A stretch of DNA of 64,000 nt, taken from NCBI RefSeq assembly GCF_046630445.1, contig NC_092337.1, forward strand, positions 360,770,001-360,834,000, written 5' to 3'. The number at the start of each line of letters is the position of its first letter. Position 1 is the first letter of the stretch. The notes under the pieces are model-generated. The model ran no database searches. It worked only from the letters and a program-made list of their open reading frames with translations, and was not told where the DNA came from. Of the stretch, positions 1 to 12,688 are shown one piece after another. The position numbers were made by a program, and so were the translations under genes. The DNA comes from Rutidosis leptorrhynchoides (taxonomy: Eukaryota > Streptophyta > Magnoliopsida > Asterales > Asteraceae).

Positions 1-596
1 TTAAAATCAACACGTCAAACATCATGATTACGGAAGTTTAAATAAGCATAATTCTTTTATTTCATATTTAATTTCCTTTATTTTATATTTAATTGCACTT
101 CTAATTATCGCATTTTTATTTATTGTTATTGTATTTAATTGCACTTTTAATTATCGTACTTTTTAATTATCGCACTTTTATTTATCGCAATTTCCTTATC
201 GTTATTTACTTTACGCTTTAAATTAAGTCTTGTATTTATTTTTAATATTTTACATTAGGTTTTAACTGCGACTAAAGTTTTTAAAATCGAAAAACCGGTC
301 ATTAAACGGTAAAAACCCCCCTTTATAATAATAATATTACTTATATATATATTTGTATTTTTATAAAATAAAACTAATATAGCGTTAAGCTTTGTTAAAA
401 GATTCCCTGTGGAACGAACCAGACTTACTAAAAACTACACTATTGTACGATTAGGTACACTACCTATAAGTGTTGTAGCAAGGTTTAAGTATATCCATTC
501 TATAAATAAATAAATATCTTGTGTAAAATTGTATCGTATTTAATAGTATTTCCTTGTAAAATATAAGCTATTTTATATACACCTCGCATAACATCA
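1..596 (+). mobile_element. Athila-type LTR, 3' part only (plus strand)
   Basis: The sequence matches the 3' part of the complete LTR at 56328-58311 and, inverted, the LTRs at 14040-16148 and 58803-60792. Shared blocks include the stretch beginning CACGTCAAACATCATGATTA and the run ending CGCATAACATCA. The LTR ends in CA at 596 and the next base is already inside chromovirus integrase coding sequence, so this is an insertion into that gene. The left part, including U3, lies outside the window. It could be the 3' LTR of a full element to the left or a solo LTR. If it is a standard insertion, the 5-bp target duplication should be GAAGT (597-601), repeated at the unseen left end. Confidence 0.85.
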
Positions 597-1520
597 GAAG
601 TCGTCGCCAGACATGGAATACCAATCTCTATTATCTCTGATAGGGATGGCAGATTTATTTCAAGATTCTGGCAGACATTACAGCAAGCATTAGGAACTCG
701 TCTAGACATGAGTACTGCCTATCATCCACAAACTGATGGGCAGAGCGAAAGGACGATACAAATGCTTGAAGACATGCTACGAGCATGTGTTATTGATTTC
801 GGAAACAGTTGGGATCGACATCTACCGTTAGCAGAATTTTTCTACAACAACAGCTATCATTCAAGTATTGAGATGGCGCCATTTGAAGCACTTTATGGTA
901 GAAAGTGCAGGTCTCCAATTTGTTGGAGTGAAGTGGGGGATAGACAGATTACGGTTTCGGAGATAATACAAGAAACTACCGAGAAGATCATCCAAATTCA
1001 ACAACGGTTGAAAACCGCCCAAAGTCGACAAAAGAGCTACGCTGACATTAAAAGAAAAGATATAGAATTTGAAATTAGAGAGATGGTCATGCTTAAAGTT
1101 GCACCTTGGAAAGGTGTTGTTCGATTTGGTAAACGAGGGAAATTAAATCCAAGGTATATCGGACCATTCAAGATTATTGATCGTGTCGGACCAGTAGCTT
1201 ACCGACTTGAGTTACCTCAACAACTCGCGGCTGTACATAACACTTTCTACGTCTCGAATTTGAAGAAATATTTTGCTAAAGAAGATCTCACTATTCCGTT
1301 AGATGAAATCCAAATCAACGAAAAACTACAATTCATCGAAGAACCCGTCGAAATAATGGATCGTGAGGTTAAAAGACTTAAACAAAATAAGATACCAATT
1401 GTTAAGGTTCGATGGAATGCTCATAGAGGACTCGAGTTCACCTGGGAACAAGAAGATCAGATGAAGAAGAAATACCCGCATTTATTTCCAGAAAATACGT
1501 CAACACCTCCAACTGCTTAA
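597..1520 (+). pseudogene. Chromovirus B integrase C-terminal half with chromodomain-like tail (5' truncated)
   Basis: An open frame runs from 597 to the stop at 1518-1520. It encodes the second half of a Ty3/Gypsy integrase: the second catalytic Asp lies in ISDRDGRF (about 636-659) and the catalytic Glu in DGQSERTI. The [14 protein letters not shown] block of the integrase C-terminal domain follows, and then a chromodomain-like end ([10 protein letters not shown]...FTWEQEDQM). It is closely similar to 20242-21162. The integrase zinc finger, first Asp, reverse transcriptase, protease and gag are missing because the Athila LTR at 1-596 has cut the gene; the ATG at 708 is an internal methionine. 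No internal stop is seen in this piece. In an intact element the protein would join cDNA to chromatin, with the chromodomain guiding site choice. Confidence 0.9.
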
Positions 1521-1555
1521 AATTTCGGGACGAAATTTATTTAACGGGTAGGTAC
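1521..1555 (+). other. Polypurine-tract region of chromovirus B
   Basis: Between the pol stop and the LTR start lies AAATTTCGGGACGAAATTTA followed by AACGGGTAGGTAC. The same block precedes the LTRs at 21198 and, diverged, at 24932. Its position just before the 3' LTR and its purine content fit the plus-strand priming site. The TTTCGGGACGAAA part is itself an inverted repeat. Confidence 0.6.
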
Positions 1556-4500
1556 TGTAGTGACCCGAACTTTTCCATGTTTATATATATATATTAAATG
1601 AAATTTTTATTTACATGATTAAGTGTTTCCAACATGTTAAGCAATCAAACTTGTTAAGACTTGATTAATTGAAATAGGTTTCATATCGACAATTGACCAC
1701 CCAAGTTGACCGGTGATTCACGAATGTTAAAACTTGTAAAAACTATATGATGATATATATATGGTTATATATATAGTTAACATGATATTATGATAAGTAA
1801 ACATATCATTAAGTATATTAATAATGAACTACATATGTAAAAACAAGACTACTAACTTAATGATTTTGAAACGAGACATATATGTAACGATTATCGTTGT
1901 AACGACATTTAATGTATATATATCATATTAAGAGATATTCGTACATCATAATATCATGATAATATAATAATTTAAAATTTTATTTGATATTATAAACATT
2001 GGGTTAACAACATTTAACAAGATCGTTAACCTAAAGGTTTCAAAACAACACTTACATGTAACGACTAACGATGACTTAACGACTCAGTTAAAATATATAT
2101 ACATGTAGTGTTTTAATATGTATTCATACACTTTTGAAAGACTTCAAGACACTTATCAAAATACTTCTACTTAACAAAAATGCTTACAATTACATCCTCG
2201 TTCAGTTTCATCAACAATTCTACTCGTATGCACCCGTATTCGTACTCATACAATATACATAGCTTTTAGATGTATGTACTATTGGTATATACACTTCAAT
2301 GATCAGCTCTTAGTAGCCCATGTGAATCACCTAAACACATGTGGGAACCATCATTTGGAAACTAGCATGAAATATCTCATAAAATTACAAAAATATGAGT
2401 AATCATTCATGACTTATTTACATGAAAACAAAATTACATATCCTTTATATCTAATCCATACACCAATGACCAAAAACACCTATAAACACTTTCATTCTTC
2501 AATTTCCTTCATCTAATTTATCTCTCTCAAGTTCTATCTTCAAGTTCTAAGTGTTCTTCATAAATTCTACAAGTTCTAGTTTCATAAAATCAAGAATACT
2601 TCCAAGTTTGCTAGCTTACTTCCAATCTTGTAGAGTGATCATCCAACCTCAAGAAATCTTTATTATTTACAGTAAGATATCTTTATAATACAAGGTAATA
2701 CTCATATTCAAACTTTGATTCAATTTCTATAACTATAACAATCTTATTTCGAGTGGAAATCTTACTTGAACTTGTTTTCGTGTCATGATTCTGCTTCAAG
2801 AACTTTCAAGCCATCCAAGGATCCTTTGAAGCTAGATCCATTTTTCTCATTTCCATTAGCTTTATCCAGAAAACTTGAGGTAGTAATGATGTTCATAACA
2901 TCATTCGATTCATACATATAAAGCTATCTTATTCGAAGGTTTAAACTTGTAATCACTAGAACATAGTTTAGTTAATTCTAAACTTGTTCGCAAACAAAAG
3001 TTAATCCTTCTAACTTGAATTTTAAAATTAACTAAACACATGTTATATATCTATATGATATGCTAACTTAATGATTTAAAACCTGGAAATACGAAGAACA
3101 CTGTAAAACCGGACATACGCCGTCGTAGTAACACCGCGGGCTGTTTTGGGTTAGTTAATTAAAAACTATGATAAACTTTGATTTAAAAGTTGTTCTTCTG
3201 GGAAAATGATTTTTCTTATGAACATGAAACTATATCCAAAAATCATGATTAAACTCAAAGTTGAAGTATGTTTTCTAAAATGGTCATCTAGACGTCGTTC
3301 TTTCGACTGAAATGACTACCTTTACAAAAATGACTTGTAACTTATATTTTCGACTATAAACCTATACTTTTTCTGTTTAGATTCATAAAATAGAGTTCAA
3401 TATGAAACCTAGCAATTTGATTCACTCAAAACGGATTTAAAATGAAGAAGTTATGGGTAAAACAAGATTGGATAATTTTTCTTGTTGTAGCAACGTGAAA
3501 ATTGGTAACAAATCTATATTAATCATATCCTAGCTAAATTATATTGTATTATACATGTATTCTAATATATTATGTAATCTTGGGATACCATAGACACGTA
3601 TGCAAATGTTTTGACATATTATATCGACCCATGTGTATATATTATTTGGAACAACCATAAACACTCTATATGCAGTAATGTGGGAGTTAGCTCTACAGGG
3701 TTGAGGTTGATTCCAAAAATATATATACTTTGAGTTGTGATCTAGCCTGAAACGTGTATACACTGGGTCGTGGATTGATTCAAGATAATATATATCAATT
3801 TTTTTCTGTACATCTAACGTTGGACAACTAGTTGTAGGTTACTAACGAGGACAGCTGACTTAATAAACTTAAAACATCAAAATGTATTAAAAGTGTTGTA
3901 AATATATTTTGAATATACTTTGATACATATGTACATATTTGTTATAGGTTCGTGAATAGACCAGTGGCCAAGTCTTACTTCCCGACGAAGTAAAAATCTG
4001 TGAAAGTGAGTTTCATTATTCCCTTTTTACATATATTTTTGGGCTGAGAATATATGCAAATGCTTTATTAACTATTTTACAATATCTATATGCGTGAGTT
4101 TCATTAATCCCTTTTTAAATGCTTTCGCAATATATATTTTTTGGGACTGAGAATACATGCGCTGCTTTTATAACTGTTTTACGAAATAGACACAAGTACT
4201 TAAAACTACATTCTATGGCTGGATTATTAAACCGAATATGCCCTTTTTATTAAGTCTGGTAATCTAAGAATTAGGGAACACACACCCTAATTGACGCGAA
4301 TCCTAAAGATAGATCTATTGGGCCTAACAAACCCCATCCAAAGTACCGGATGCTTTAGTACTTCGAAATTTATATCATATCCGAAGGGTGTCCCGGAATG
4401 ATGGGGATATTCTTAAATATGCATCTTGTTAATGTCGGTTACCAGGTGTTCACCATATGAATGATTTTTATCTCTATGTATGGGATGTGTATTGAAATAT

Positions 4501-4940
4501 GAAATCTTGTGGTCTATTATTATGATTTGATAATATATAGGTTAAACCTATAACTCACCAACATTTTTGTTGACGTTTTAAGCATGTTTATTCTCAGGTG
4601 ATTATTAAGAGCTTCCGCTATCAGATACTTAAATAAGGACGAGATTTGGAGTCCATGCTTGTATGATATTGTGTAAAAACTGCATTCAAGAAACTTATTT
4701 CGTTGTAACATATTTGTATTGTAAACCATTATGTAATGGTCGCGTGTAAACAGGATATTTTAGATTATCATTATTTGATAATCTACGTAAAGCTTTTTAA
4801 ACCTTTATTGATGAAATAAAGGTTATGGTTTGTTTTAAAATGAATGCAGTCTTTGAAAAACGTCTCATATAGAGGTCAAAATGTCGCAACGAAATCAATT
4901 AATATGGAACGTTTTTAATCAATAAGAACGGGACATTTCA
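1556..4940 (+). mobile_element. 3' LTR of chromovirus B (3.4 kb)
   Basis: It starts TGTAGTGACCCGAACTTTTC and ends GAACGGGACATTTCA, bounded by TG...CA. It is collinear with the LTRs at 21198-24644 and 53072-56327, so the three form one family. It follows integrase coding and the purine tract, which makes it a 3' LTR. Small open frames inside it are not conserved between copies and are not genes. The right flank (from 4941, TTATC) is sequence I assign to the Athila element at 4941-16148, so chromovirus B appears to have inserted into that element. Confidence 0.88.
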
Positions 4941-6500
4941 TTATCTCTCAAAAATCAAGTTTATGAATTTTAGACTTGAAAAAGTCCACTTTAATTCTCA
5001 AAAATCATGTTTATGCTCAAAGTTTGGATCATTTAATTACCTAAACATGTTACACTACTTAATTTAGCAATAATTCATGACAAAAATCGGCCATAACCTG
5101 TTTATATCAAAAAGCCCCAAATTGCTCAAGAACACAAACCCTAGATTACTCAAAATTTGAAGTTTAAGGCTTCTAATCATGTTAAATAGCATCAATCTAG
5201 GTTATACAAGCATAATACATAAACAATTTAAGTATAATTACACTAAAAAGCATCAAAATCGAATTGGGTATAAATTTGTTCAAGAACACTAATTTTCGGA
5301 TTAAATGGTGTTTAGGTGTAGAAATTTACCATTTTCCTTGAGTAATTCCTTGATAACATCCTTCTCAACATGATTTTGTGAAAGATTTGATGAAAAATGG
5401 TGAAAAATTCGATTTTTTGTGTGTTTTTCGTGTTTGTTTTCGCAGTTTTGTGGGGTGTTTGTGTGGATACTGATCTGTTCGGCCGTTTTTATTTTTTTCT
5501 GGATTTTGCAAACTCCGCGAGTCGCGGTGTTTACCCATTACAAACTCTGCGAGTCACGGTGTTTGTATTTATTTATTTATTTATTTATTTTTATAAAAAC
5601 CTTAACTTATAAAACAATTAATTAATTAATTCTAAAATTTTGTTTCCCTTGTTATTTAGGGCGAGGTCGTTTCGGAACGATGTCCTAGTCCGTCCCTCGA
5701 TAAAATTTTAAAATTTGTCAATTTAAAGCGCGGTTTTAAAAGCAAAGATTTATGGGTTTTTTAATGTTTTTGGCATACTTTAATTCAATAAGATTAAAAA
5801 TAATGATAATAAAGTTCTCGTCCCTCCCTCGGGTAAAGCAATTTCAGTTCAAAGACCTAGTCTTCAACTCACGATGAATTTTAAAAATCATATTTTTAAC
5901 TTAGCGAAATAAATTAAATTTTTGTTTTTTAAATTCACACCAAACTTAAATTTAAAATGCATAAAATTAAAAATTCATATTTTAAAAATTCACACCAAAC
6001 TTAAATTATATTTTTGTTTTTATACATACAAACTTATATTAAAAATATTAATTTTTCAAATATTTACAATTTTAAATATATTAATTTTAAAAATTGCACA
6101 ATATTAATTTAATATTAATTTTAAAAATATGGTAAAAATAAAATTAAAAATCTTTTTGGCTTTTATCCCACTTTAATCAATCAAATATTATCAAAAATAT
6201 GCGCCCCTCTTTTCGGTAAAGTAATTTCGGTTTCATAACCTAATTTAACTCATGACGAATTTTTGAAATATTTTGGGTTGATTGATTAAAGATATTTATA
6301 CCTTAAGAATAAACGGTAAATTTCGCAGTGATGTAATAAATTTTTGTATGATATCAATAATTTCGGTCGCAAGACCTAATTTTATCGAATATCAATTTAA
6401 TACTTTATAGCTAACAAATTAGCGTTTATTATATCAAAAGGTTAAAAATAAAAAAAATAAAAAATGAAAACTGTACAAACTTACCTGTGAAATATATTTT
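4941..6500 (-). mobile_element. Athila A, post-pol region (non-coding)
   Basis: This is AT-rich sequence on the 3' side of the minus-strand Athila pol gene. I find no convincing reading frame. Phrases around 5640-6400 recur in diverged form in the 3' region of the right-hand Athila (about 62150-62220), for example a TTTCGGT...AACCTA pattern. It carries one doublet of the GC-rich palindrome (5513-5529 and 5545-5561). In a complete element an env-like reading frame and the 3' LTR would follow on the left; instead the chromovirus B LTR begins at 4940. Assignment of the 4941-5500 part to Athila is by position only. Confidence 0.55.
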
Positions 6501-6917
6501 TTAGTGGTATGCTCTAGCCCACTCATAAGATAGTCGGACTAATTGGTTTTCCATGGCTACATAGGCGTAACCTCGAGCATTCAGTGTTTTTTCTTCTAAA
6601 CATATGAACGGTCCGTCTCTGCATAAAGTAACAAATTTGGTGTTTGAATAGGTTTGATTATTTGAACATTTACCTTCGTATGACCATTTTCCGCATTTGT
6701 GACATTTTTCAAGGTGTCGTGCTCTTCTTTTCACTGCGGATTTTGATTTTCCTTTACCAAATTGTAACTTATTATTTTCACATCTGGATTCTTTTTTTAC
6801 TCCGTCCAATTTTTCTCTGATTACTGATACGAGTTCACTCAGAAGTGTGTCATTATTACGTTTAGTAATTAAAGCGTGTAGCATTAGACCATGGTTTAGT
6901 TCACAGGAAGTCTTCAT
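6501..6917 (-). CDS. Athila A small ORF downstream of pol, degenerate zinc-knuckle-like protein (138 aa)
   Basis: The frame starts at an ATG and lies 171 bp downstream of the integrase stop on the same strand. It encodes a basic protein with a lysine/arginine-rich middle followed by CHKCGKWSYEGKC (about residues 72-84). This looks like a CX2C...C zinc knuckle whose histidine position is Tyr, so metal binding may be lost. No signal peptide or membrane segment is visible. It might be the remnant of a third, post-pol reading frame, as Athila elements can carry one. I do not recognise a specific family, and expression is unknown. Confidence 0.5.
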   Translation of the reverse strand: MKTSCELNHGLMLHALITKRNNDTLLSELVSVIREKLDGVKKESRCENNKLQFGKGKSKSAVKRRARHLEKCHKCGKWSYEGKCSNNQTYSNTKFVTLCRDGPFICLEEKTLNARGYAYVAMENQLVRLSYEWARAYH

Positions 6918-7076
6918 TTCGTAAAACCTAAAAAAAATAAAAATTCAGAATGGGGGGAGAAGACTAGTTCTTTAGGGTCTGCTAGGGAAAGACCATTCGG
7001 GTTCCATTTTCGAGAACTACACGAAAACAGAAAATCTAACTCTAACAGAAATACATATTATCCTTTAAAGACTTGA

Positions 7077-7092
7077 TTCTCCCCACACTTAG
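7077..7092 (-). other. Internal polypurine-tract-like site after pol
   Basis: On the minus strand this reads CTAAGTGTGGGGAGAA, overlapping the end of the pol frame. The same AAGTGTGGGRA core recurs three times in the 3' region of the right-hand Athila (60797, 62074, 62421). Such tracts can prime plus-strand DNA in LTR elements. The role here is inferred from composition. Confidence 0.4.
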
Positions 7093-8555
7093 TTAGCTGT
7101 GGTGTTGAAATTGTGATTAACTTCGTTGTCAACTTCCATCGGACTATCTATGTAATGTTTAACTCTGTGACCATTAACCTTAAATTCAATCCCATTTGAA
7201 TTTATTAACTCTACTGTTCCATATGGGAAAACTCTTTTGACTATAAATGGTCCAGACCATCTTGATTTCAATTTTCCAGGAAATAGCTTGAATCGTGAAT
7301 TGAAAAGAAGAACTCTGTCTCCTTCTTTAAATTCTTTTGAACTTCTGATTCTTTTATCATGCCATTTCTTTGTTCTTTCCTTATAGATTAACGAATTTTC
7401 GTATGCTTCTTGTCTTAATTCTTCTAATTCGTTTAGTTGACTTAATCGTAGACGTCCGGCTTCATGTAAATCAAGATTACATGTCTTCAAAGCCCAAAAT
7501 GCTTTGTGTTCAATTTCTACTGGAAGATGACATGCTTTTCCGTAAACGAGTTTAAAAGGTGTGGTTCCAATTGGAGTTTTGTAGGCTGTTCTAAAAGCCC
7601 AGAGTGCATCCTCCAATTTAATGGACCATTCCTTCGGATTTGATCCTACAGTTTTCTCTAGAATACGTTTTAAAGCTCGGTTGGTATTTTCAACTTGTCC
7701 ACTTGTTTGTGGATGATAAGCAGTGGAGATTTTATGAGTTACTCCATATCTTTTAAGAACTTTCTCAAGTTGATTATTACAAAACTGAGTTCCCCGATCA
7801 CTTATTAAAGCTTTCGGTGTTCCAAACCTTACAAAAAGACGTTTTAAGAAGTTGACTACAACTCGTGCATCGTTAGTTGGGAGAGCTTGTGCTTTCGCCC
7901 ATTTAGATACATAATCAATGGCAACGAGAATGTAGAGATTATTATGAGATTTAGGAAATGGACCCATAAAGTCAATACCCCAAATGTCAAATACTTCACA
8001 TACTTGAATGACATTTTGTGGCATTTCATCACGTTGACTTATTTTTCTGGCCCTTTGACAAGCATCATAGGATTTGCAAAGAAGGTGTGCGTCTTTGTAA
8101 ATTATAGGCCAATAGAATCCAGCATCATAAACTTTTCTTGCTGTTAGTTGAGGCCCATAATGCCCTCCTGTTGGTCCTGTGTGACAATGGTTTAAGATTT
8201 GATTGGCTTCATCTCCGAATACACATCGGCGTATTATTCTATCGGGACAACTTTTAAACAGATGCGGATCTTCCCAGAAATAGTGTTTTATATCACTGAA
8301 GAATTTCTTTCGTTTTTGGTACGACAATCCTTTTTCAAGGAATCCACATACTAAGTAGTTTGCATAGTCTGCAAACCATGGTATTTCATTATAATCTATC
8401 TTCAATAGATATTCATCAGAAAAGTTGTCTTGTATGGCCGATTCATTTAGAACTTCTAATTCGGGATTTTCAAGACGAGAAAGATGATCAGCGGCGAGAT
8501 TTTCTGCTCCTCTTTTATCTCAGATTTCAATATCGAACTCTTGTAAGAGTAAGAT
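7089..8555 (-). pseudogene. Athila A integrase (end of pol), with two upstream nonsense codons and a mutated zinc finger
   Basis: The frame running from the upstream RNase H into integrase is stopped by TAG at 8556-8558 (a conserved Trp position) and TGA at 8520-8522 (apparently CGA to TGA); it is then open from 8519 to 7089. Integrase parts are visible in order: the HHCC zinc finger ([12 protein letters not shown]...), the catalytic core with Asp in [10 protein letters not shown], Asp in ISDRGTQF and Glu in [11 protein letters not shown], and a C-terminal domain ([16 protein letters not shown]). The last zinc-finger CX2C pair reads YDAC, so one zinc-binding Cys has become Tyr (codon 8067-8069). 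That and the stops argue for an inactive copy. The sequence style is Athila lineage, not chromovirus: no chromodomain is present. Confidence 0.88.
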
Positions 8556-8998
8556 CTAACGGATTAATCTTGGTTTAGCATCTTGTTTCGAAAATAGGTA
8601 TCTAAGAGCAGAATGGTCGGTATAGACCACCGTTTTAGCTAGAACGAGATATGAACGAAATTTGTCAAAAGCAAAGACAATAGCAAGGAGTTCTTTTTCA
8701 GTAGTTGTGTAATTTGTGTGTGCTCCTTGTAACGTCTTACTAGCATAATATATAGGTTGAAATCGTTTTTCAATCCTTTGTTCTAAAACGGCTCCCATTG
8801 CAAAATCACTTGCATCGCACATAAGTTCAAATGGTAGATTCCAATTTGGAGTTATCATGATCGGCGCATTAGTGAGTTTTTCTTTAAGAATATTAAAAGA
8901 TTTGATACATTTCTCTGAAAAGATGAATGGAGCATCCTTTTCTAGGAGTTTATTCATAGGAGTGGCAATTTTAGAAAAATCTTTTATGAAACGTCGGT
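8556..8998 (-). pseudogene. Athila A RNase H segment of pol
   Basis: The frame encodes the reverse-transcriptase connection and RNase H domain: MCDASDFAMGAVLEQR (first catalytic Asp), TTEKELLAIVFAFDKF (Glu) and VVYTDHSALRYLF (Asp). It is joined to the RT upstream by a one-base frameshift near 8998-9003 and ends at the nonsense codon 8556-8558. The RNase H acid residues themselves look intact. In an active element it would degrade the RNA strand during reverse transcription. Confidence 0.85.
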
Positions 8999-11425
8999 AA
9001 AACCGGCATGCCCTAGAAAACTCCTAACTCCTCTAACATTGGTGGGATGTGGAAGTTTAGCAATTACATCTACTTTAGCTCTATCCACTTCAATTCCTTC
9101 CTTTGAAATTTTATGACCAAGAACGATGCCTTCTTTAACCATGAAATGACATTTCTCCCAATTAAGTACTAGATTTGATTGTTCACATCTAATAAGCATT
9201 CGTTCAAGATTAACTAAACATGATTCAAATGTATCACCGAAGACTGAAAAGTCATCCATGAAAACTTCCATGCATTCTTCTATCATGTCGTGAAAAATCG
9301 CCATCATGCACCTTTGAAATGTTGCAGGGGCGTTGCAAAGTCCAAATGGCATGCATTTGTAAGCAAAAGTACCATAAGGGCACGTGAACGTGGTTTTCTC
9401 TTGGTCTTCGGGTGCTATTGGAATTTGAAAATATCCGGAAAATCCATCAAGAAAACAATAGTAACTATTTCCGGCTAATCTTTCCAACATTTGATCAATA
9501 AAAGGTAAGGGAAAGTGATCTTTTCTGGTGGCGTCATTTAATTTTCTATAATCAATACATACACGCCATCCTGTTACAGTCCTAGTCGGAATAAGCTCAT
9601 TTTTCTCATTTGTAATGACAGTCATGCCACCCTTCTTAGGCACGCATTGAACTGGGCTTACCCATGGACTATCAGAAATTGGATAAATTAAACCTACATC
9701 AAGCAGTTTAATAATTTCTTTCTTAACTACATCTTGCATATTAGGATTTAGTCTTCGTTGGCGTTGCACATACGTTTTATGACCTTCTTCCATAAGGATT
9801 TTATGTGTGCAATACGAAGGACTTATTCTTTTAATATCATGAATCTTCCATGCAATGGCTGGTTTATGAGCTTTCAACACAGAAATGAGTTGAGATTTTT
9901 CATTTTCAGTAAGAGAAGACGATATTATTATAGGTAATTCAGATTCACCATGTAAATAAGCGTATTCCAAATGGTTTGGAAGTGGCTTTAACTCTAATGT
10001 CGGTGGTTCTTCTATCGATGATTTATATCGATATTTGTATTCTTCTTTTAGCATTTGAATTTCTTCTGTTGTTGGTTCATATCCATTAGCTATTAGTGTA
10101 GCTAACATTTCAGTTTCATCAATTGGTTCAGTTCCTTCTCCTAAAGAACATTCTCCTGTTCCTTGTAATTCTGGAAATTCTTCTAATAATTCTGCATGTG
10201 AATCTATAGTTTGAATATAATAACATGTATCATCTGCAGATTGCGGTTGTTGCATTACTTTATCAACTGAAAAGGTAACACTCTCATCCTCTATACTTAG
10301 GGTTAGTTTCTTACCAAACACGTCTATCATTGCTTTAGCCGTATTTAAGAATGGTCTTCCTAATATGAGAGGAACTTGAGAATCTTCTTCCATGTCTAGA
10401 ACAACAAAATCTACTGGAAATACTAAAGTACCAACTTTAACTAGCATGTTCTCCATTATCCCCCTAGGATATTTTATTGATCTATCGGCTAGTTGTATGC
10501 TTATTCTTGTTGGTTTCAATTTTCCAAGGTCTAGTTTAGTGTATAGTGAATACGGCATTAAATTTATACTAGCACCTAAGTCTGCCAATGCTTCTATTGA
10601 ACTAAGACTACCCAGAAAACATGGAATTGTGAAACTTCCTGGATCAGATAATTTTTTTGGTATCTTATTCAACAGCACTACTGAACAATTAGCATTCATA
10701 GTAACGACCGAGAGTTCTTCCATTTTCTTTCTATTTGAGATTAGATCTTTCAAGAATTTAGCATATCTAGGCATTCCTGAAATCACATCAATGAAAGGAA
10801 GATTTACATTTATCTGTTTAAACATATACAAGAATTTGGATTGCTCGGCTTCAGGTTTCTCTTTTTTCATTTTACTCGGGTAAGGAAGTGGTGGTTGGTA
10901 TGGTTTAACATAAGGTTTAGCTTTAACTGTGTTATCTTCATTAACCTTTTCAACTACCGGTTCTTTTTCCTTATCTTGATCAGGTTGTGGTTCTTGTGGA
11001 GTAGGAATAGCTTCATCAAAAGTTACAGGTATTTCAGGTGGTTTAAGTGTAATACCACTTCTTGTGGTAATGGCTTTAGCTGTTTCATTCCGGGGGTTAG
11101 CATTTGTATCACTAGGTAAACTTCCCGGTTTTCTTTCACCTATTAACCTTGCTAGGTTACTGACTTCTTGTTCCAAATTTTGAATAGAAGCTTGTTGATT
11201 TCTAAATGCTTGAGCATTTTGTTCATTCGTTTGTTTCTGAGATGTGAAAAACTGTGTTTGAGTTTCAACTAGCTTCGTCATCATATCTTCTAAATTCGGC
11301 TTTTTATCATCGGTTTGTGGTGATTTGTTTTGAAAATTAGGTCTTTTTTGATTGTAAGTATTGTTGGATACTTGTTGATTACTAGGACCTTGTTGGTTGT
11401 TGTATGGAACATTTCGGTTATAATT
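8984..11425 (-). pseudogene. Athila A protease-reverse transcriptase segment
   Basis: In frame with gag, but separated from it by the TAG at 11426-11428. The N-terminal quarter is a Gln/Pro-rich linker. An aspartic protease follows with ALADLGASINLMPYSLYTKL (DLGAS, the Athila form of the active site) and PLILGRPFL. The reverse transcriptase follows, with DSPWVSPVQCVPKKGG, GWRVCIDYRKLN, MPFGLCNAPATFQR and the catalytic box EVFMDDFSVF. The frame ends early (8984) because a single base is missing in a run near 8998-9003; the downstream residues continue in another frame. The catalytic Asp pair is present. Confidence 0.9.
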
Positions 11426-12688
11426 CTAGTTTTGATTGTAAATTGGTCTTGGCGGTTGATAATTATTCTGATAATTATTTCCAGGCCTTTGGTTTATGTA
11501 TGAAATATTCTCTCTTTGTTCCATTGTTAGCTCAATACTGAGACAATCTTTTGTCAAATGTGGTCCTCCACACTGCTCACAACTAATTCGTATTGAGTGT
11601 ATATCCTTAGTCATCTTTTCCATTCGTCTCTCGACAGCATCTATCTTTGCAGAAATGGAATCTAAGTCATGGCTAGAATCGGCTCTAGCTGCTTTAGATG
11701 ATCTAACGATATCTTTTTCTTGGTGCCACTCATGTGAGTGGGAAGCAGTGTTATCAATAATTTTATAATCATCAGTTTCGGTTTTCTTCATAATAGAACC
11801 ACCAGCTGCTATATCGATGTCTTTCCTTGTAGTGATGTCGCATCCTTGGTAGAATATTTGTACTATTTGACAAGTGTCTAAACCATGTTGCGGACATCCT
11901 CTCAATAACTTTCCAAATCTTGTCCATGCCTCATATAGAGTTTCATTTGGTTTCTGTGTGAACGTAACAATTTCTCCTTGAAGTCTTACGGCTTTAGATG
12001 CCAGAAAGAATTGTTTAAGAAATTTTTCAACTAAAACGTCCCATGTATCAATCGCCCCTTCAGGTAACGATTCCAACCAATCTTTGGCTTCTCCCTTTAA
12101 AGTCCAGGGAAATAACATGAGATATATCTGTTCATCCTCCACTTCTCTTATTTTAAATAGTGTGCAGATCCTATTAAAGGTACGAAGATGTTCATTTGGA
12201 TCTTCCTTCGGTGCACCACTAAATTGGCATTGATTAGTCACCATATGTAGAATTTGTCCTTTGATTTCATAATCTGGCGCATTAATGTCTGGATGAGTAA
12301 TTGCGTGACCTTGGCCAGTGCGTTTAGCTCTCATTCGGTCTTCCATACTTAAAGGTTCCAGATTCTCCATGATTGAATTTGTTGAATCTGAATCACTAGA
12401 GGATTCTGATTTAATGGTTCGTTCCTCAACAATCTCTGTTTGAATGATTGGTGGTTCCGGAGGAAAAATTAATGGTTCAGGATCTATGAATCGTCCCTGA
12501 ATATTTTCCGGATTCTCAATTGTGAGGTCGGGTTCAAAAAATGGATTATCGGAAATTTGAATTGGAGTAATTGCTCGACTGGATGACGATTCTAAAGGAA
12601 AATCAACGGCGACAATATTTGCTAGATGTCTTGATCGCGTTACAGGTGATGAACGTACAAAAGGTGGTGAACGTCTTGCTCGGTGCAT
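11426..12688 (-). pseudogene. Athila A gag
   Basis: This is the capsid gene of the minus-strand Athila, 420 codons from the ATG at 12688. The central part has the retrotransposon gag signature (PNEHLRTFNRICTLF...LKGEAKDWLESLP...FLKQFF, with the basic/aromatic FGKLLRGCPQHG further on). Near the C-terminus CEQCGGPHLTKDC is a short zinc knuckle (CX2CX3HX4C). The frame runs straight into protease-RT except for the single TAG at 11426-11428, so this looks like a one-base nonsense change in an originally continuous gag-pol. The protein would form virus-like particles. Confidence 0.88.

Noticed and set aside
5397..5625. Hydrophobic Phe-rich frames that might suggest a membrane protein
   Set aside because: Antisense to Athila A and driven by T-rich sequence and a TTTA run.
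10392..11119. Plus-strand frames antisense to Athila A protease
   Set aside because: Mirror images of the real coding strand, which has clear protease and RT motifs.
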